A DNA stretch of 64,000 nucleotides from Cryptomeria japonica (lineage: Eukaryota; Streptophyta; Pinopsida; Cupressales; Cupressaceae): assembly GCF_030272615.1 (NCBI RefSeq), contig NC_081412.1:547304488-547368487 (forward strand). The letters are read 5' to 3'. Each line of letters starts with the position of its first letter. Within the stretch, counting starts at the first letter, position 1. Below, in pieces: positions 9,078 to 21,067 of the stretch. A model generated the notes under the pieces. The model was not told the origin of the DNA. It searched no databases and saw nothing but the letters and a program-made list of their open reading frames with translations. The position numbers and the translations under genes were made by a program.

Positions 9078-11545
9078 TGTTAGACACAATGAACCACTGA
9101 GAGGGGGGTGAATAAATGGTTCTCAAACTTTTTCTGTTTAACTAACTTATGTGAGTATACCGGTTATTAGATTCTAACTCAATGAAGACTTATTCGTTCA
9201 TGAAGAGAGTAGACAAAAATGCATTCACATAAAGGGACATCACATAAGACCAGTATATATGAGGAAAACCCAAGATGGGAAAAACCTCAGTGAGCAATGC
9301 TACTAGATTCTACTGCTCTAATCTAGCCTCACAATAAAAAATATGTTACAATGTTTAGGGCTACAACCCAAGGAGCTACAACCGCTAATTTAAGGCACCA
9401 ACCCCTAATTTAGGGCACCAACCCAAGGAGCACCAACCCCTAACTTATTTATGGGCTACAACCCCTGCACCGAGCTACAACTCAATATTCACAAAGAACT
9501 TAAAATACAAAATTAATACTACTGTTACAAGTGAATCTTGTAACCATCTCATACACCTCTCTATCGATGAGACACCTTCTCTGCTATACTAGCTCATTCT
9601 TCTATTGCTTCCTTTCTGGTAAACTCTACTGGTTCACCTCTCCTTTGTTCTGCTCTACTAGATCTCCTCCTCATTTCTCTACTCTTTACCAATACTATAC
9701 TCTGTCAGTTCTATGTCTGCCTACTCTGCAACTTCCTTCACTTCTGCTCTACTGGTATGAACACTACCGATTCTACACTACTACAGGTTGAACACTTCCA
9801 TCTAATTCTCCCTCACTCTTAGTCTCTTCTCAAATATTCATTGAGCACTTGACTAATTTTCTCTCACATGTAGAAGTAAGACTTAATCACTTCGTAGCAA
9901 CACTCTCTTCTTCTATTCAACAACATTACTCTCTCATCCACCGACAACCTTCTCTGATTTTGGCTTCCATATTTATAGAATGGTTTTCCTGCCATAACCA
10001 ATTCAAACTTTGGGTGGTTAGGGTTTCCTAACTTACCTCGAGGCAAACCAAATCCAATCAGATCTTGTTCGATCTGATCGCCCAGACAACCAACTGTACA
10101 TCTCTGCCATTAATGCGTCTTCCAATACACATCTTCTAATATTAGCAACCATGACCTCGTCTCTCAACCTGCCTCTGTCAAAATGCTATTAATATTTCCA
10201 TTGTTTCCTTCTTGAGGTCTTCTTAGAATTTGATCTTCTTGCTTAGATCCAGGCACCAACAACTCCCTGATTTGTCTTTGGTGCTCATTCTTTCTCGAGC
10301 CACAATCTTCTGATCTGATCCACAAATCATGAGATTCATATTGAATCCACAACAATAGAGACACCTATCTTTATACAACACTCTAGTGACCTTTGCATGC
10401 TTGACACTTGATTTATATTTGGCATTCAAGTTGACAATCACCTGTGCTAGGTTATCTATGTCGGCATGGATTGGATCATTGACCAACTCCAGTACCAGGT
10501 TCAGCTACCGGTTAGACCCTCAAACTAGTTTATCCTCAACCTTGCACTCTACTTCTCTTCCGGTGGACTACTCAATCAGTTAACACTCTTGCTAACCTTC
10601 CTTATGCACATCTTCATCAGATGGGGAGTCTTTTGCATCTACACCTTGTCCATATTACCAATGGACTTACATATTAGTAAACACTCTTGATGACACCATG
10701 TCATCAACCTTCCACAGACTCTATCTTCAATCAGGCCATTCTCCTCTATCTGCATCTGCTCAACCTTGGATTCTTCCTGATCAACTCTGATCATATCTCA
10801 ATCGATTTTTCAAAGTGACAAAATCATTACTCTTCATCTGTACTGGCATCTCAACATGCCTTCTCAAATAATCTAGTGCATATCCTTAATTTCATGCACT
10901 TAAGGCATTCCTTTGTTTCATCTGTAGATCCGGTTTGAACCTTAAAAAACCTGCATCTACCTCATCTACCTTATATCATGGAACTCTAATACACACTATG
11001 CATAATAGGAGATAAGCTCCACTTACCAGTGGGAGTGAGCCCTTTTCATCTACATCCTGTAGTGCACTCATGTAGCTTCCCTGTTTGTGTACCAAAGCTT
11101 CAAACAGGCACACGTGATTTGGCGTGAGCACATTCACTATCAGTCATTTCTTCTCATGATGACTGCATATTCATCTAGTGGGAGTCTTGTTGTTCTACAA
11201 CCTCACAACATACCTGTTACCTACTCATTCTTCTCCTCCAGTGTCGATGTGATTTAGGTAACATTCTGCCTCTTCATCACAAACAACATCCAAGAACCTT
11301 GCTCATCCTTCTTGTACACTAGTCATGACCTTTGCAGACTAACAACCACTCACTTGATTGATCTGACTTCTCCATGTCAACACATCACTTATCAGTTGAC
11401 ATCCTTTCCTTACCGGTGATCTGCAACACAAGGTGATATCAAGGATATCTCATCTTGTACTCTTGCATGACAATGTTGCACATACATCTCTCATACTGGT
11501 AGTCATCCCATACCGATTGACATCAATGACAATACAATACCAATA
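9078..11545 (-). mobile_element. Long Copia-type LTR (part of composite insertion)
   Basis: On the minus strand it ends with ATTCACCCCCCTCTCAGTGG and GTGTCTAACA, as other LTRs here do, and it carries the shared leader box (GGTTTTTCCCATCTTGGG, near 9280). The start has the family-typical TTGTCATTGATGTCAA. At about 2.47 kb it is much longer than the others and may hold further old insertions. No coding domain was recognised. It is followed after two bases by a TRIM-like unit, and the two together are flanked by one target duplication. Confidence 0.6.
9350..9482. repeat. Short degenerate tandem repeat
   Basis: About six copies of a 20 to 25-base unit built from GGGC/GAGC-TACAACC or CACCAACCC and CCCTAATTTA, inside the LTR above. 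Local slippage within the LTR is the simplest reading. Confidence 0.6.
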
Positions 11546-11547
11546 AT

Positions 11548-11925
11548 TGTTAGGTATGTTCATCATTGCACCACAATCTTGAGCTATCAATGCCCGCTAC
11601 AAATGTCAGATATGCCCAGATCCATGGGAGGTGGGAGAAAGCCTTGTCACGAATCCTGAGGGAAATTTGAACACCTCACTGACTAGGGGGAAGTGAGATG
11701 ACTTACAATCCCCCCCTCAATGAGACCTCCAGGATTCAAACCCATGACCACCGGCTCCGATACCAGTTAGGTATGCTTTTCGTTGCACCAAAATCTCACG
11801 CTATCAATGCCCATTACAAACACTAGATATACACAGATCCACGAGAGGCGCGAGAAAGCCTTGCCATGAATCCTTAGGGAAAGTTTAACACCTCACTAAA
11901 TAGGAGGGCAACAAGATGAATTACA
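11548..11925 (-). mobile_element. TRIM-like miniature, locus 1
   Basis: Two direct repeats of about 160 bases (11548-11707 and 11766-11925) flank a 58-base middle. On the minus strand the middle starts with TGGTATCGGAGCC, a tRNA-iMet type primer site, and ends with a purine tract TTGAGGGGGGGAT before the second repeat. This is the plan of a terminal-repeat retrotransposon in miniature. The same family lies at 28983-29354. It codes for nothing. Confidence 0.7.
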
Positions 11926-12974
11926 ACTCAATCACAAAAGGAGCCTCATTGACTACATAAAATTCCAAACTACAATCCAAACAAGTGTGAACTACTAAGA
12001 TAGTATCTTCTGTGCCAAAATACAGTTCTGGTTTAATCTCTCTTTGTTCCAGTCTGAGACTCTAAACCCTTTACCAGAATAACCCTTATATAAATTTCCT
12101 CACATATATGATCTCTCTGATATATTTTGCATCATATTGCATTCACATAATCATAATCTCCTATATATGTCTCTTGCTCATGTATGTCAAAATGATCTAT
12201 CAAACTGTCCTATATACCTTATACAAATTTACATGTCTTATATCAGGTTACAAAGATATATACAATATCAAATTACATGTCGGCTAGATAACATAAATGC
12301 ATAAACATTAAAATCATTGTTGATGTCAAATCCAAGATATTTTGGCCTTCAATACCGATAATCTTTACTAAACCATGTCGACCTGCATTGTCGGTGACCA
12401 AAGAAATCCTTCTGTCTTGCCGGTGCTGGTGCTGATGTAGTATTTGTGAAGTGCCTATCGGTACACCATAGAACTAAAACATGAAACCATAACACAATAC
12501 TATTTTTCCATCAATGAAAACATAGTGACACCAACCAATTGAGTGTCAATTGTCAACAATCTACCCCTTTGGCATTGATGGCAACACTCATGTGAAAAAT
12601 GGTCAAGGTTTCATTTGTCAGTTTCATCCTACCTTGCTCGCCCTGAGCTGAATATGAAAAATAATCCATATCTCCAAAACTTCATGACTTCATAACTCCC
12701 CCTAATGTATACAACTCCCCCTTTGACATCACTACCTTAAAAAATTCAAGAAGAATGTCAAAGAAAAGAACTGTACAATGAATATCCCAAAAATGTCTTA
12801 CCGGAGCTTGACAAATTTTAAAATTTCTAGATAAGTCTTCTCTATTAACTCCAGATAAGTATCCCAACTAGTTTTGAATGTGCCGAAAATAGATACAAGT
12901 CCACTCAATAAATGTGCAAAATATTCTTTCTCATTTACCTTTGCTGGTATGGGCTTTCCCACCATATCCATGCA

Positions 12975-14946
12975 TTATTTCTTATGTACACTGAGTGGAT
13001 CCAACCGAGGACTCACCAAGCCTCTCAAACTTTTGACTCTTCTTATTATTTTTTGTCTTTCCTTCTCAAGAACAAAAATTTGGTTCTCCAAAATCAAAAT
13101 TTTACCATCAATGGATGTAGTCAATGAAATCAATCCATCAAAAGAGTTAGCTATACTTGCGATTTTCTCCTGAATTTCTTTTATCTTTTTATCCACATTA
13201 GTTGTAAGTATTTCAGTGTTACAACATACCCTATATATATTTGTACATTTCTTCAAAGAGTTTTCTATTAGGATCATCTTCTCCTCAATATTTTTCTTCT
13301 CAGTTTTAATTACCTGATCAAATGCAGCTCTCTTAGCCCGAGTAAATCTTTCTAGTGCTTGCCAGTTTGAGATTTGTTGTAAGGACTGAAAATACTTTTA
13401 AATATGCTCAGTGATTATCTTAAGCTTTCTGGATGGGCTCGCTTCATTTTCAATCTTACACTCTAGGATCAGTATGTGTAAAACAATGATTGATTGATCT
13501 ATAATCCATTTATCTATGGATCTCTCCTTCATTAGTTTTTGTGCTGCCATCATCATTAGCTTAGTGGGACTCATCTGTGTGGTGTTTTTCTTTTCGATTG
13601 GTGAAGTGTCAATTGACAACAATGATGGACCAACAATTGGAGCCCTGTCAAATTCCCCTACCTTATCCTGTGAAGATTTATTCTTTATAACCTCCCCACT
13701 TGCATCGGTGGCTTCTCCACTCGGTGCAGTCTATGTAACTGTGGGTTCCTTTGTAGGAACTATAACCTCAACCTATACATTTGTATCTGGAGGACTATTA
13801 TCCTCAATATTAGTATCCTATACAATATTATCTTGTTCACTCCTTGTATTAACTAATATCTCAATATTTGTCTGTGCATCTGTATTTATTAGGGGCTCAA
13901 TTTCCACTATCTTAATATTTTCCAAAACTAAGTGTGAAGTACCCATAATCCCCTTTCCTCTTCCCTTAACCGGGGAATCTATAGTGTTTGTCTTCATTTT
14001 TGGTGAAGTAAAGAATCCCCTGTTTTCTTCAAGAAATTTAACCCATGCTTTTTGAGTCTCCTTTATTATTTCATTTACTCTTCCTAGCATCAGACTAGTT
14101 ATCCTATCTCTGCCACCTCAATTGTCTTTTCCATTTCATCTGGAGCAATAGTAACACAAATAGATAATAGCTCTTGAATTTTAATATGTTTATGTTCTTG
14201 CATAGCTAATAGACTTCTAGCATCTAATATGTTATACAATTCACTCGGTATTTGATTTTCTATTTCTATTAAGGCTTTCTTATAAATATCCAAGTATAAT
14301 AGGTCTTCTTCCTCTACCTCTCTTTATTCATCCTCCTCTAAGCTATCATAGTAAAATTGAACAATCTTCAACATGCCATCTTTAGTGATTTCATCTACTA
14401 ATTCTACACAAGTTTTCGGTGGAACCTTACCAGAATCAGTGTCATTCTTCTTCTTCCTCTTTGCAGTACCGGATGCAGCTGAAGGTGTTTCTTTTGGTGC
14501 TTGTTTTTTGCCAGTAATTTGATTGTAACCTTCCTAACCAATTGCTTCTTATCTTTTGTCTTTGTTTCATTTGGTTTCTTCCTAACAACCCTCTTAAATG
14601 CCAATGGTGTGTCATCCTCAGATTTTGATTCTATAGTAAAAGGCTCAATATGAACTTCATGATCCTTCCTATTTCTACCTTTCTCTGGGACAACATCAAT
14701 TAATGACTTGATGTCCTTTGAGACCTCCTCCACAAATTTGCTTGCTTTTCCTTCCAGCTTCTCTCTTTTCTTCCAGTTGAACTCTGTTTCAACCTCTTGG
14801 GTTTTCTGCTATGCAGTACCATAGAGATTCTTTGCCTTATCAATTGGTGCATCAGTCAACATTTTTGCATAGGCATTAAGAATCTATGCATCTACCTCAT
14901 AGCCCTTTTCTTCAATACAAATATTTTGAGGCTCAACTGACTCCAT
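12975..14946 (-). mobile_element. E1 ORF2, distal part
   Basis: Minus-strand open stretches (for example 14733-14404, 14293-14099, 14090-13818, 13277-12975) with charged, helix-rich, coiled-coil-like composition. Near 14900 the motif EKGYEVDA matches the GYEV motif of ORF2 in E2 and E4. The rest aligns only by composition. No known enzyme domain. E2 separates this from the proximal part. Broken in several places. Confidence 0.6.
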
Positions 14947-14951
14947 AAGTG

Positions 14952-16048
14952 TGTTGGCATTTTGATGATGTCATGATTGTCATTAATGGATACACACTTG
15001 CTTTGTGTACACTTTCTTTATGTATGAATTATGCACAACCGGTATTTGTTACAACCGATATTATGTACTATAGTCTTTAGAGTATCGGTGTTTTGCAGAA
15101 GATGTTTACCGATCACAAACTGACTGAAGACCCAAAGTGGTATAAAGACCTCAAGTGGTTCGAGGATCTCAAGTGGTACAAAGGAACAAAGTGGTAGTTA
15201 ACATTTTTCCAGTCTTCATTTTTGAGAACTGATAATCGGTAAATTGTATGAACCAGTATTACTTTGTGATGAGTTATCATCCAATGACACTTTGATGGTG
15301 ATTTTGTGTCATGTTACCAAATGTTTCTAGATGCACTGAACCTAGCAACTTGTAATTTAATCCTATTGGACTGACATGAAATCAGACTCCTTTATAAGGA
15401 CATCATGTCTAGGGTTTTAGATGATGATGAGGTTTTGTAAGTGCGATCATAGAAGAAAAGATTAGGTCTATGTGAAGAGTAGGAGTGTGGAGATATTGGA
15501 GACTGAAGTAAGGCTGAAATGCATTAACAATGATCTATCAAGGATCTAACCAAGCATACTATACTAATATCTAGATCACTCACTTGTTGATTACTCACAT
15601 CTTTGACAAGTCTAAAACCCTTAACCGAGTAGGGCTAGCAAAGCCTTTGTAAATCCTCTAACAAGGTGGTTCACAACTATGAATCTGAAATCCTCTCACA
15701 AGGTAGTCTTTGACAGGACTTATCTCGTAATAGAGATCTAGATTACTAACAAGATTGTTATGGTGAAGAACATTGTATGACCTTAACTAGTCTAGTTTCT
15801 ATTCTGTAGATAGTTACTTGTGAGTTTCTGCTCACCATGGTTTTTCCCATTTGGGTTTCCACGTCAAAACATCTTGTGTTATGGTGATTGTGCTCTTGTG
15901 GGTGAATGCTTTGTTTTCTATTTGGTTTGCATTTATCTTAACCAGTTTATTAGTGAATCTGTTGTACCGGTTATCTGCTAAACTGTTTACAAGTTTGAGT
16001 TCAGTGTTTTTTGGTATACTAATTCACCCCCCCTCTTAGTATTCATCA
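14952..16048 (+). repeat. E2 5' LTR
   Basis: Starts TGTTGGCATTTTGATGATG, ends CTTAGTATTCATCA. It contains CCCTTAACCGAGTAGGGC (15629 on), the shared leader box CCATGGTTTTTCCCATTTGG (15836 on) and the C-run CACCCCCCCTCTTAG just before the end. Confidence 0.9.
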
Positions 16049-16064
16049 ATTGGTATTAGAGCTT
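16049..16064 (+). other. E2 primer binding site
   Basis: ATTGGTATTAGAGCTT directly follows the LTR. It matches the 3' end of initiator methionine tRNA (TGGTATCAGAGC) with one difference, the primer used by most plant Copia elements. Confidence 0.85.
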
Positions 16065-16098
16065 ACCTTTCTATAAGTCTAACCACTTGAAAGGAGAT

Positions 16099-17350
16099 AT
16101 GGGGGAATACATTGTGAGGGAACTTACTCATCATCTCACTCAGATTGAGAAAGCCTATGATGAACTCAAAGTCAAGTATAAAGCCTCTCTGGAAAAAAGA
16201 AGAGAGCATGCTAAGAAACTAATCGAGCCTACTAAAAATAGTTCTTCTGATGAAGAAGACATAGATACCCTAGTTGAAGAAGTTGAAAAAGTGAATGAAT
16301 CCAATGCCAACTTGAAAAGGGAACTAGAAGGACTGACTATCAGAATGTGTCAAGAGCTTGAGAATCAAAGGAAAGCTGAAGATCTGGTAAAAGACAAAGA
16401 TCATGAGATCCTCAAGCTCATCTCCAAGAGAGTAAAATGGAAAAAGAAGAAATGAAAGGTGAACTAAACATGGCTATTTATAAGAATGCAACCTTGAAGG
16501 AATCCAATGCTTCTATTACCAAAGAACTTATTGAGACAAAGGAGATACTTGCCAAATCAATCAGAGCACTGCTAAGCTAGAGCAAAAGCTTGAATTAGCA
16601 AAATTGGTAAAGAATACCACTGGACTTGGTTTCTCTGGTTATGAGGAAGGTGAGACCTCTAGAAAAAAAGATGTAGCATCAAAGAAGCAACCAACATCAA
16701 AGGATAAAGGTAAGCAAATGTTTAAACCTGTTTGCTTTAATTGTCTCAAGGAAGGATATACTACTAATGTGTGTAGAAATAAGGGCTACAATAATTTTCC
16801 TTATTTTCTAAACAATAAGCCTAGATCCAATAAATTCAATGGAAACTGTTATGCATGCAATAAGTTTGGGCATAGAGAATTTGAGTGTAGGTCTATTCTT
16901 TGCAACACTGGGAGATACCCTCCAAGGACTCAAGGAGTTATCCCGGAACCCACTGTGAACCGAAATCCAAACCGGTATAATGCCTATGACCATCAGTCGG
17001 GTGGAGGTGGCTATCAAGCGGCAACCGGTTGGAGAGCAACCTATTTGATTTGTCATGGTAGTGGTCACACTACTGCAACATGTAGAAGGAAGAATGGTAG
17101 TATGAACAATGGACCCTGGAGAACACCTGGAATGGTAAGCTATCATTGTAACAAGTTGGGACACACTGCCAGAACTTGTAGAATGAGAAAGAACCTATTG
17201 GATGATATACTAATTAAACCAGAAGGGAAGATTGATGTTGAAACCGTTCAAGCAGGAATGAATAAAACATGGAAAAAGAAACCTGAAGAAGTGTTACAAG
17301 ATGACCCGGTTTTTGCACCTAGTGTGGAAGTCTCTGAACTAGCAAACTAA
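16099..17350 (+). mobile_element. E2 ORF1: coiled-coil and zinc-knuckle, gag-like
   Basis: The first part (from MGEYIVRELTHHLTQIEKAY at about 16099) is a long charged helix with heptad character and an acidic patch SSSDEEDIDTL. The second part (16604-17350) has four zinc-knuckle units, the clearest being CFNCLKEGYTTNVC and CYACNKFGHREFEC, spaced by basic and glycine-rich linkers. By analogy with gag it should bind element RNA and assemble. It lacks the capsid region I would expect of Copia gag, though a diverged one could escape me. In two or three open stretches. Confidence 0.75.
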
Positions 17351-17363
17351 GCTTTAGAAAAGC

Positions 17364-17378
17364 TTAGGGGGAGCATAT
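17364..17378 (+). other. E2 central purine tract
   Basis: GCTTAGGGGGAGCATAT lies just after the stop of ORF1 and about 370 bases before ORF2. It is nearly the same as GCTGAGGGGGAGCACATAT in E4 at 35697 on. It may be a second plus-strand primer site or the relic of an ancestral 3' end. Confidence 0.6.
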
Positions 17379-17734
17379 CGGTGAAATATTTGAACCCCCA
17401 GTTTATATCGGTAAATACCTTAACTGGTATATGTTACCTATCAATCGGTAGAATATTTTGAAGCAGTAAAAGGAAAAATTAGGGTTTGTACCCTAGTGGT
17501 GGAGCATTTATTATGGTAGGTGAAAGATCGTTTAAAAGGGATTTTTGATGCCATTTTCACTTATCTATTTTTGAGCGAAGAATTTTCAAGTACAGAGCAA
17601 TAAAGAGCAATTCGTCAAGCGATTCAAAGTGAATTCAAAATCTTGCAGAAGAATCCAGAGAGCATTTTCAATCAATCGGGTGAAGAACATCAAAGTGGTA
17701 ATCCAGCAACCGAAGTGGTGTGTTGTGAGCGACA

Positions 17735-20704
17735 TTGCAAAACCCTAAATTCCAAAGTGTGAAGGTATTTCTTAAAATTTATGTCTATCATTTAATCATT
17801 TCTTCTGCATCGCACTCCAGTCCTAGTACACCTATAGACTCAGTGAACTTTATTCAAAAGAAGATGAAATACAATGCCCTATCCCAGATACCTGTTGGAG
17901 TCATACTTGAGGAAGATATTTTAGCTTATATTGATTACAAATTGGAAGACCTAGGATCCCTAGTGATCCATTCTCAGCTAGGTCTATTCTATGGGGATGA
18001 TAAGAGCATTAAACCGGAATATAGCATCCTAGAGAGGAAGAAACTACACAATGCAATTTATTTTCTTGAAGAGTTCACGGAAGATAACATCCGCATTATC
18101 TTGAGAAGATTACACAGTGATAAAATGTACCTCGAGCAGGCGCATGATATCACACCAGAAGAAATTCATGTCGTCACTAGTTTTTGTAGCATTGGTGAGG
18201 TGCTAGCTTTAAGGAAGGTCATCAAGACTAAAATGACTAAGCTCACCGGTTCTCTGAGCGACCAACAAGGAATGACTGTCAACCCCATCAAAGATGACTT
18301 GGTTAAGTATGCCTGCATGGTGATTAGCTACGAGGTGTTTTATGCCAATAGAATAAACTCTATCCCCGTTGTTGTAGTAATGATTCAGGAAGATGCCTCT
18401 TTTGATTTGTGTACCTATTTGCAGAAGCAACTGCTATTGAGCATAAAGTCCATTAAATAGGACAATGTTTTAAGGTTCAGGTTGAGACAACTTTTGGTTG
18501 GTCTATTTTTCTACTTTCAAGGCTATTTTCCTAGAATGGGTGATATTCAATAGTTTGGTGACCAACCAGTTACTAAGCAAATTAGGGAAAGTCTCCAAGT
18601 GGTAGGAACTAGATATCCTGAGGTTCTGAATAAATATTTTGATGAATTCAGGAGGAAAATGAGCCAAAGGATGAGGATTTCTGGAGATCTTGTAAAGAAA
18701 TATGAAGATGACATCTACTTTATCATAAAGGTAGATGAATGCATAATGGAAGTGGTAGAGTCGAGAAAGGAAGCAATAGAACCTATGGGGTATGAAGTAA
18801 TGTATGACATGTTGGATGGGTATGCCTCTACCCTGTTTGCCTCTCCTTTAGATGCAAAGAAAAACCGAACCAACACCTACTTGGAAAGGGTAACACCAGT
18901 TGAAGATCCTACAATAAAAAAGGGAAAGGCAGTGCCATCGGTATCGGCACTAGTTACCTCAGCCAGCCCAAAAGTGACCAAGCAGTCACCTGCCAAGAAG
19001 AAACTGGAAGTTGCACCCGCTAAAGTATTTGAGAGGAAGCAGAAGACCAAAAACAACTCACTGGAGTCAGAGGATACCAAACCGGAAGTGCAGCCTAAAA
19101 AAACTAGGCAATCAAGCAAGGAGGATAAATCTACCAGTAATGCACCTGCATCATCAACACCGGTAAATATAGACATCTCTTCTTATAAGCCTCTAACACA
19201 TTTTCAAAGGAATGTAAAGAATATTAAGAGAAAGGTGCTTGATGACCTAAAGGAATATTTTGATGATTTTTCTGATAACGAGAAGGAAGAAGTAGAGAAA
19301 GAAATGATAAAATATATGTGTGTAAATGACCAGTCGCCATCTAAAATTAGATCGGTGACACCTGATTCCTTATACAATTCTTTGGACAATAAATGGCCTA
19401 TTGCCATTGAGAAAGAACAGGGAATAAGGGAGAAAGTCTTTGCTCAGTACTTTCCCGATGCCTCCAATTCTGAATTGTTTGAGATAATGGACAAGAATAA
19501 AGGTCTCTTCTTCATGAGAAGAAGAAGACTCAGGCTGCTAGAAGGTAGAACCTCTGAAGTGGAGAAGGACACTCATCTACATGCCAAAGCTATTGTCTGG
19601 TTACATCAAGTGTCTGAGGCCAACAAGAAGGCCGAACAAGAACTTGACCTTTCCTCTGCCAAACCAGATGAGGTATTTGATGGTAAAGGAGAAAGAGTTA
19701 TAGAACAAGTGGACACTATTGATGTTGATGCATTGGATGGTGAAGATGTCACTCCGGACATAGAAAAGGAAAAGGCTGATAAGGAAAAAGCAGAGAAAAA
19801 GAAACAGGACAAGGAAAAAGTAGAAAAGGAAAAACTGGATAAGGAAAAGGTTGATAAGGAGAAAGTGGAGGAAGAGGAAGAGAAAAAGAAAGAGGAAGAG
19901 AAAAAGAAAGAGGAGGAGAAAAAGAAAGAAAAATACAAGAGGAAAAAGAAGAGAAAGAGGAAAGAAGAGGCGAAGAGGAAAGAAGAGGAGAAGAGGAAAG
20001 AAGTGGAGAAGAAAAAAGAAGAGGAGAAAAAGGAGGAAGAAGATAAGAAGAAGGAAGAACTGAAGAAGAAGCAAGAAGAGGAACAAAAGAAGAAAGAAGA
20101 AGAAAAAAAAAGAGCAGTAGAGGAGAAGGAAGCAGAACAAGCCAAACAAGTAGAGACTCCAAAGGCAACCGACAGTCAAGCCAAACTGGTTGGCAATGCC
20201 ATTCCTATTGATCTCCAATCTGCAGATGAATCAGAGCTGCTTCAAAGCATAAAGCTTGCACATGAATGATTGGAAGCATTGAGGAGGAAGAAGGAACAAG
20301 ATGTTATTCAAACTGCAGTTGACACTCTCACTAGTTTGATTCCCGGTACTAACCTTCCCACCAATTTCTCTCTGTCAAAGCTGAAACTTCTATGTACCAT
20401 TGTAGAGGACCATGTCCAATGCCTAGAAGAAGTTGCTGAAGAAAATACAAAGAAGAAGCATGAAAAGGAACTCAAAACTACCTTAGTCAAGAAATTGAAT
20501 GAGCTCCAGTCTCAACTTCAGAAGCAACAGAAGGGTGTAAGTGTTGCTAAGGATGAGGGCAAACTATTGTTGAGAAAAATCAGCCAACCCCATCTATTTT
20601 GCGATGATGTGCTCACCCAAAAAGAGAATCTCCAATCAGATTTGCAGGAATACATAAGAAAATTCAAGATGCCATATGATTCGTTCACTACATATGGGCA
20701 ATAG
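17735..20704 (+). mobile_element. E2 ORF2: large helix-rich protein of unknown role
   Basis: In three long open stretches (17735-18460, 18599-20269, 20270-20704). Landmarks in order: ALSQIPVGVILEEDILAYID near the start; a block around RRLHSDKMYLEQAHDITPEE (about 18100-18170) that aligns with minus-strand E1 text RVHGEFIWLNRPYKITKEAI; a GYEV motif (about 18790); SLYNSLDNKWPIAIEKEQ (about 19375-19420), which recurs in E4; and a Lys/Glu-rich coiled coil at 19760-20150. The ITGLP-type block resembles what databases call a putative plant transposon protein, but I cannot confirm that here. It takes the place of pol. Function unknown. Confidence 0.7.
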
Positions 20705-21067
20705 TTCATCATTTTCAGCTTCAGTCTGCCAGGATAGAGTTAGAGATTAGCAACCGGTCAAGAGATTCGTAGGAGCTTCAACTGGTCTTATTTCCTAGAC
20801 TGCAAATTATTCAGAAGTGTTTTTTCAATCTGGAAGCCCTAACGGTAACTCAATAGATGAGTATCATTGATGCCATGGAAGAACAAGTATCTCAGATGTA
20901 GACCAAAAGTGAGGTTGCTACCTCATTACTTGAGTCATGGTCATTAGACATGAAGACTTTTTTGCAGGATTTTAAATTGGTTTTTGACAAGTTTCATTCC
21001 TTATTGTCATAAACATTTACTCAATTTTGATGATAATGAGAAACAGGGATTATTTTGCAGTACTTTT

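Larger units (their letters stand above)
8750..12558 (-). repeat. E1 3' LTR with composite insertion
   Basis: 8750-9077 and 11931-12558 together match the right-hand LTR at 24989-25934 base for base over long stretches, for example GAGCCTCATTGACTA, CATATATGATCTCTCTGATA and CCAATTGAGTGTCAATTG. A run of about 14 G at 8780 to 8793 lies in the LTR's end segment. The two halves are separated by the unit at 9078-11925 and its duplicated target. Confidence 0.85.

Noticed and set aside
9350-9482. A CRISPR-like repeat array
   Set aside because: Units are degenerate, adjoin without regular spacers, and lie in a plant LTR.
9531-10583. Several 60 to 87-codon frames on both strands
   Set aside because: They lie in a long non-coding LTR, overlap one another and show no family likeness.
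13516-14055. A 179-codon plus-strand frame with hydrophobic segments
   Set aside because: It is opposite the E1 ORF2 coiled-coil region and is its shadow.
19601-20218. Long minus-strand frames rich in Leu, Phe and Ser
   Set aside because: They are the reverse shadow of the Lys/Glu-rich coil of E2 ORF2.
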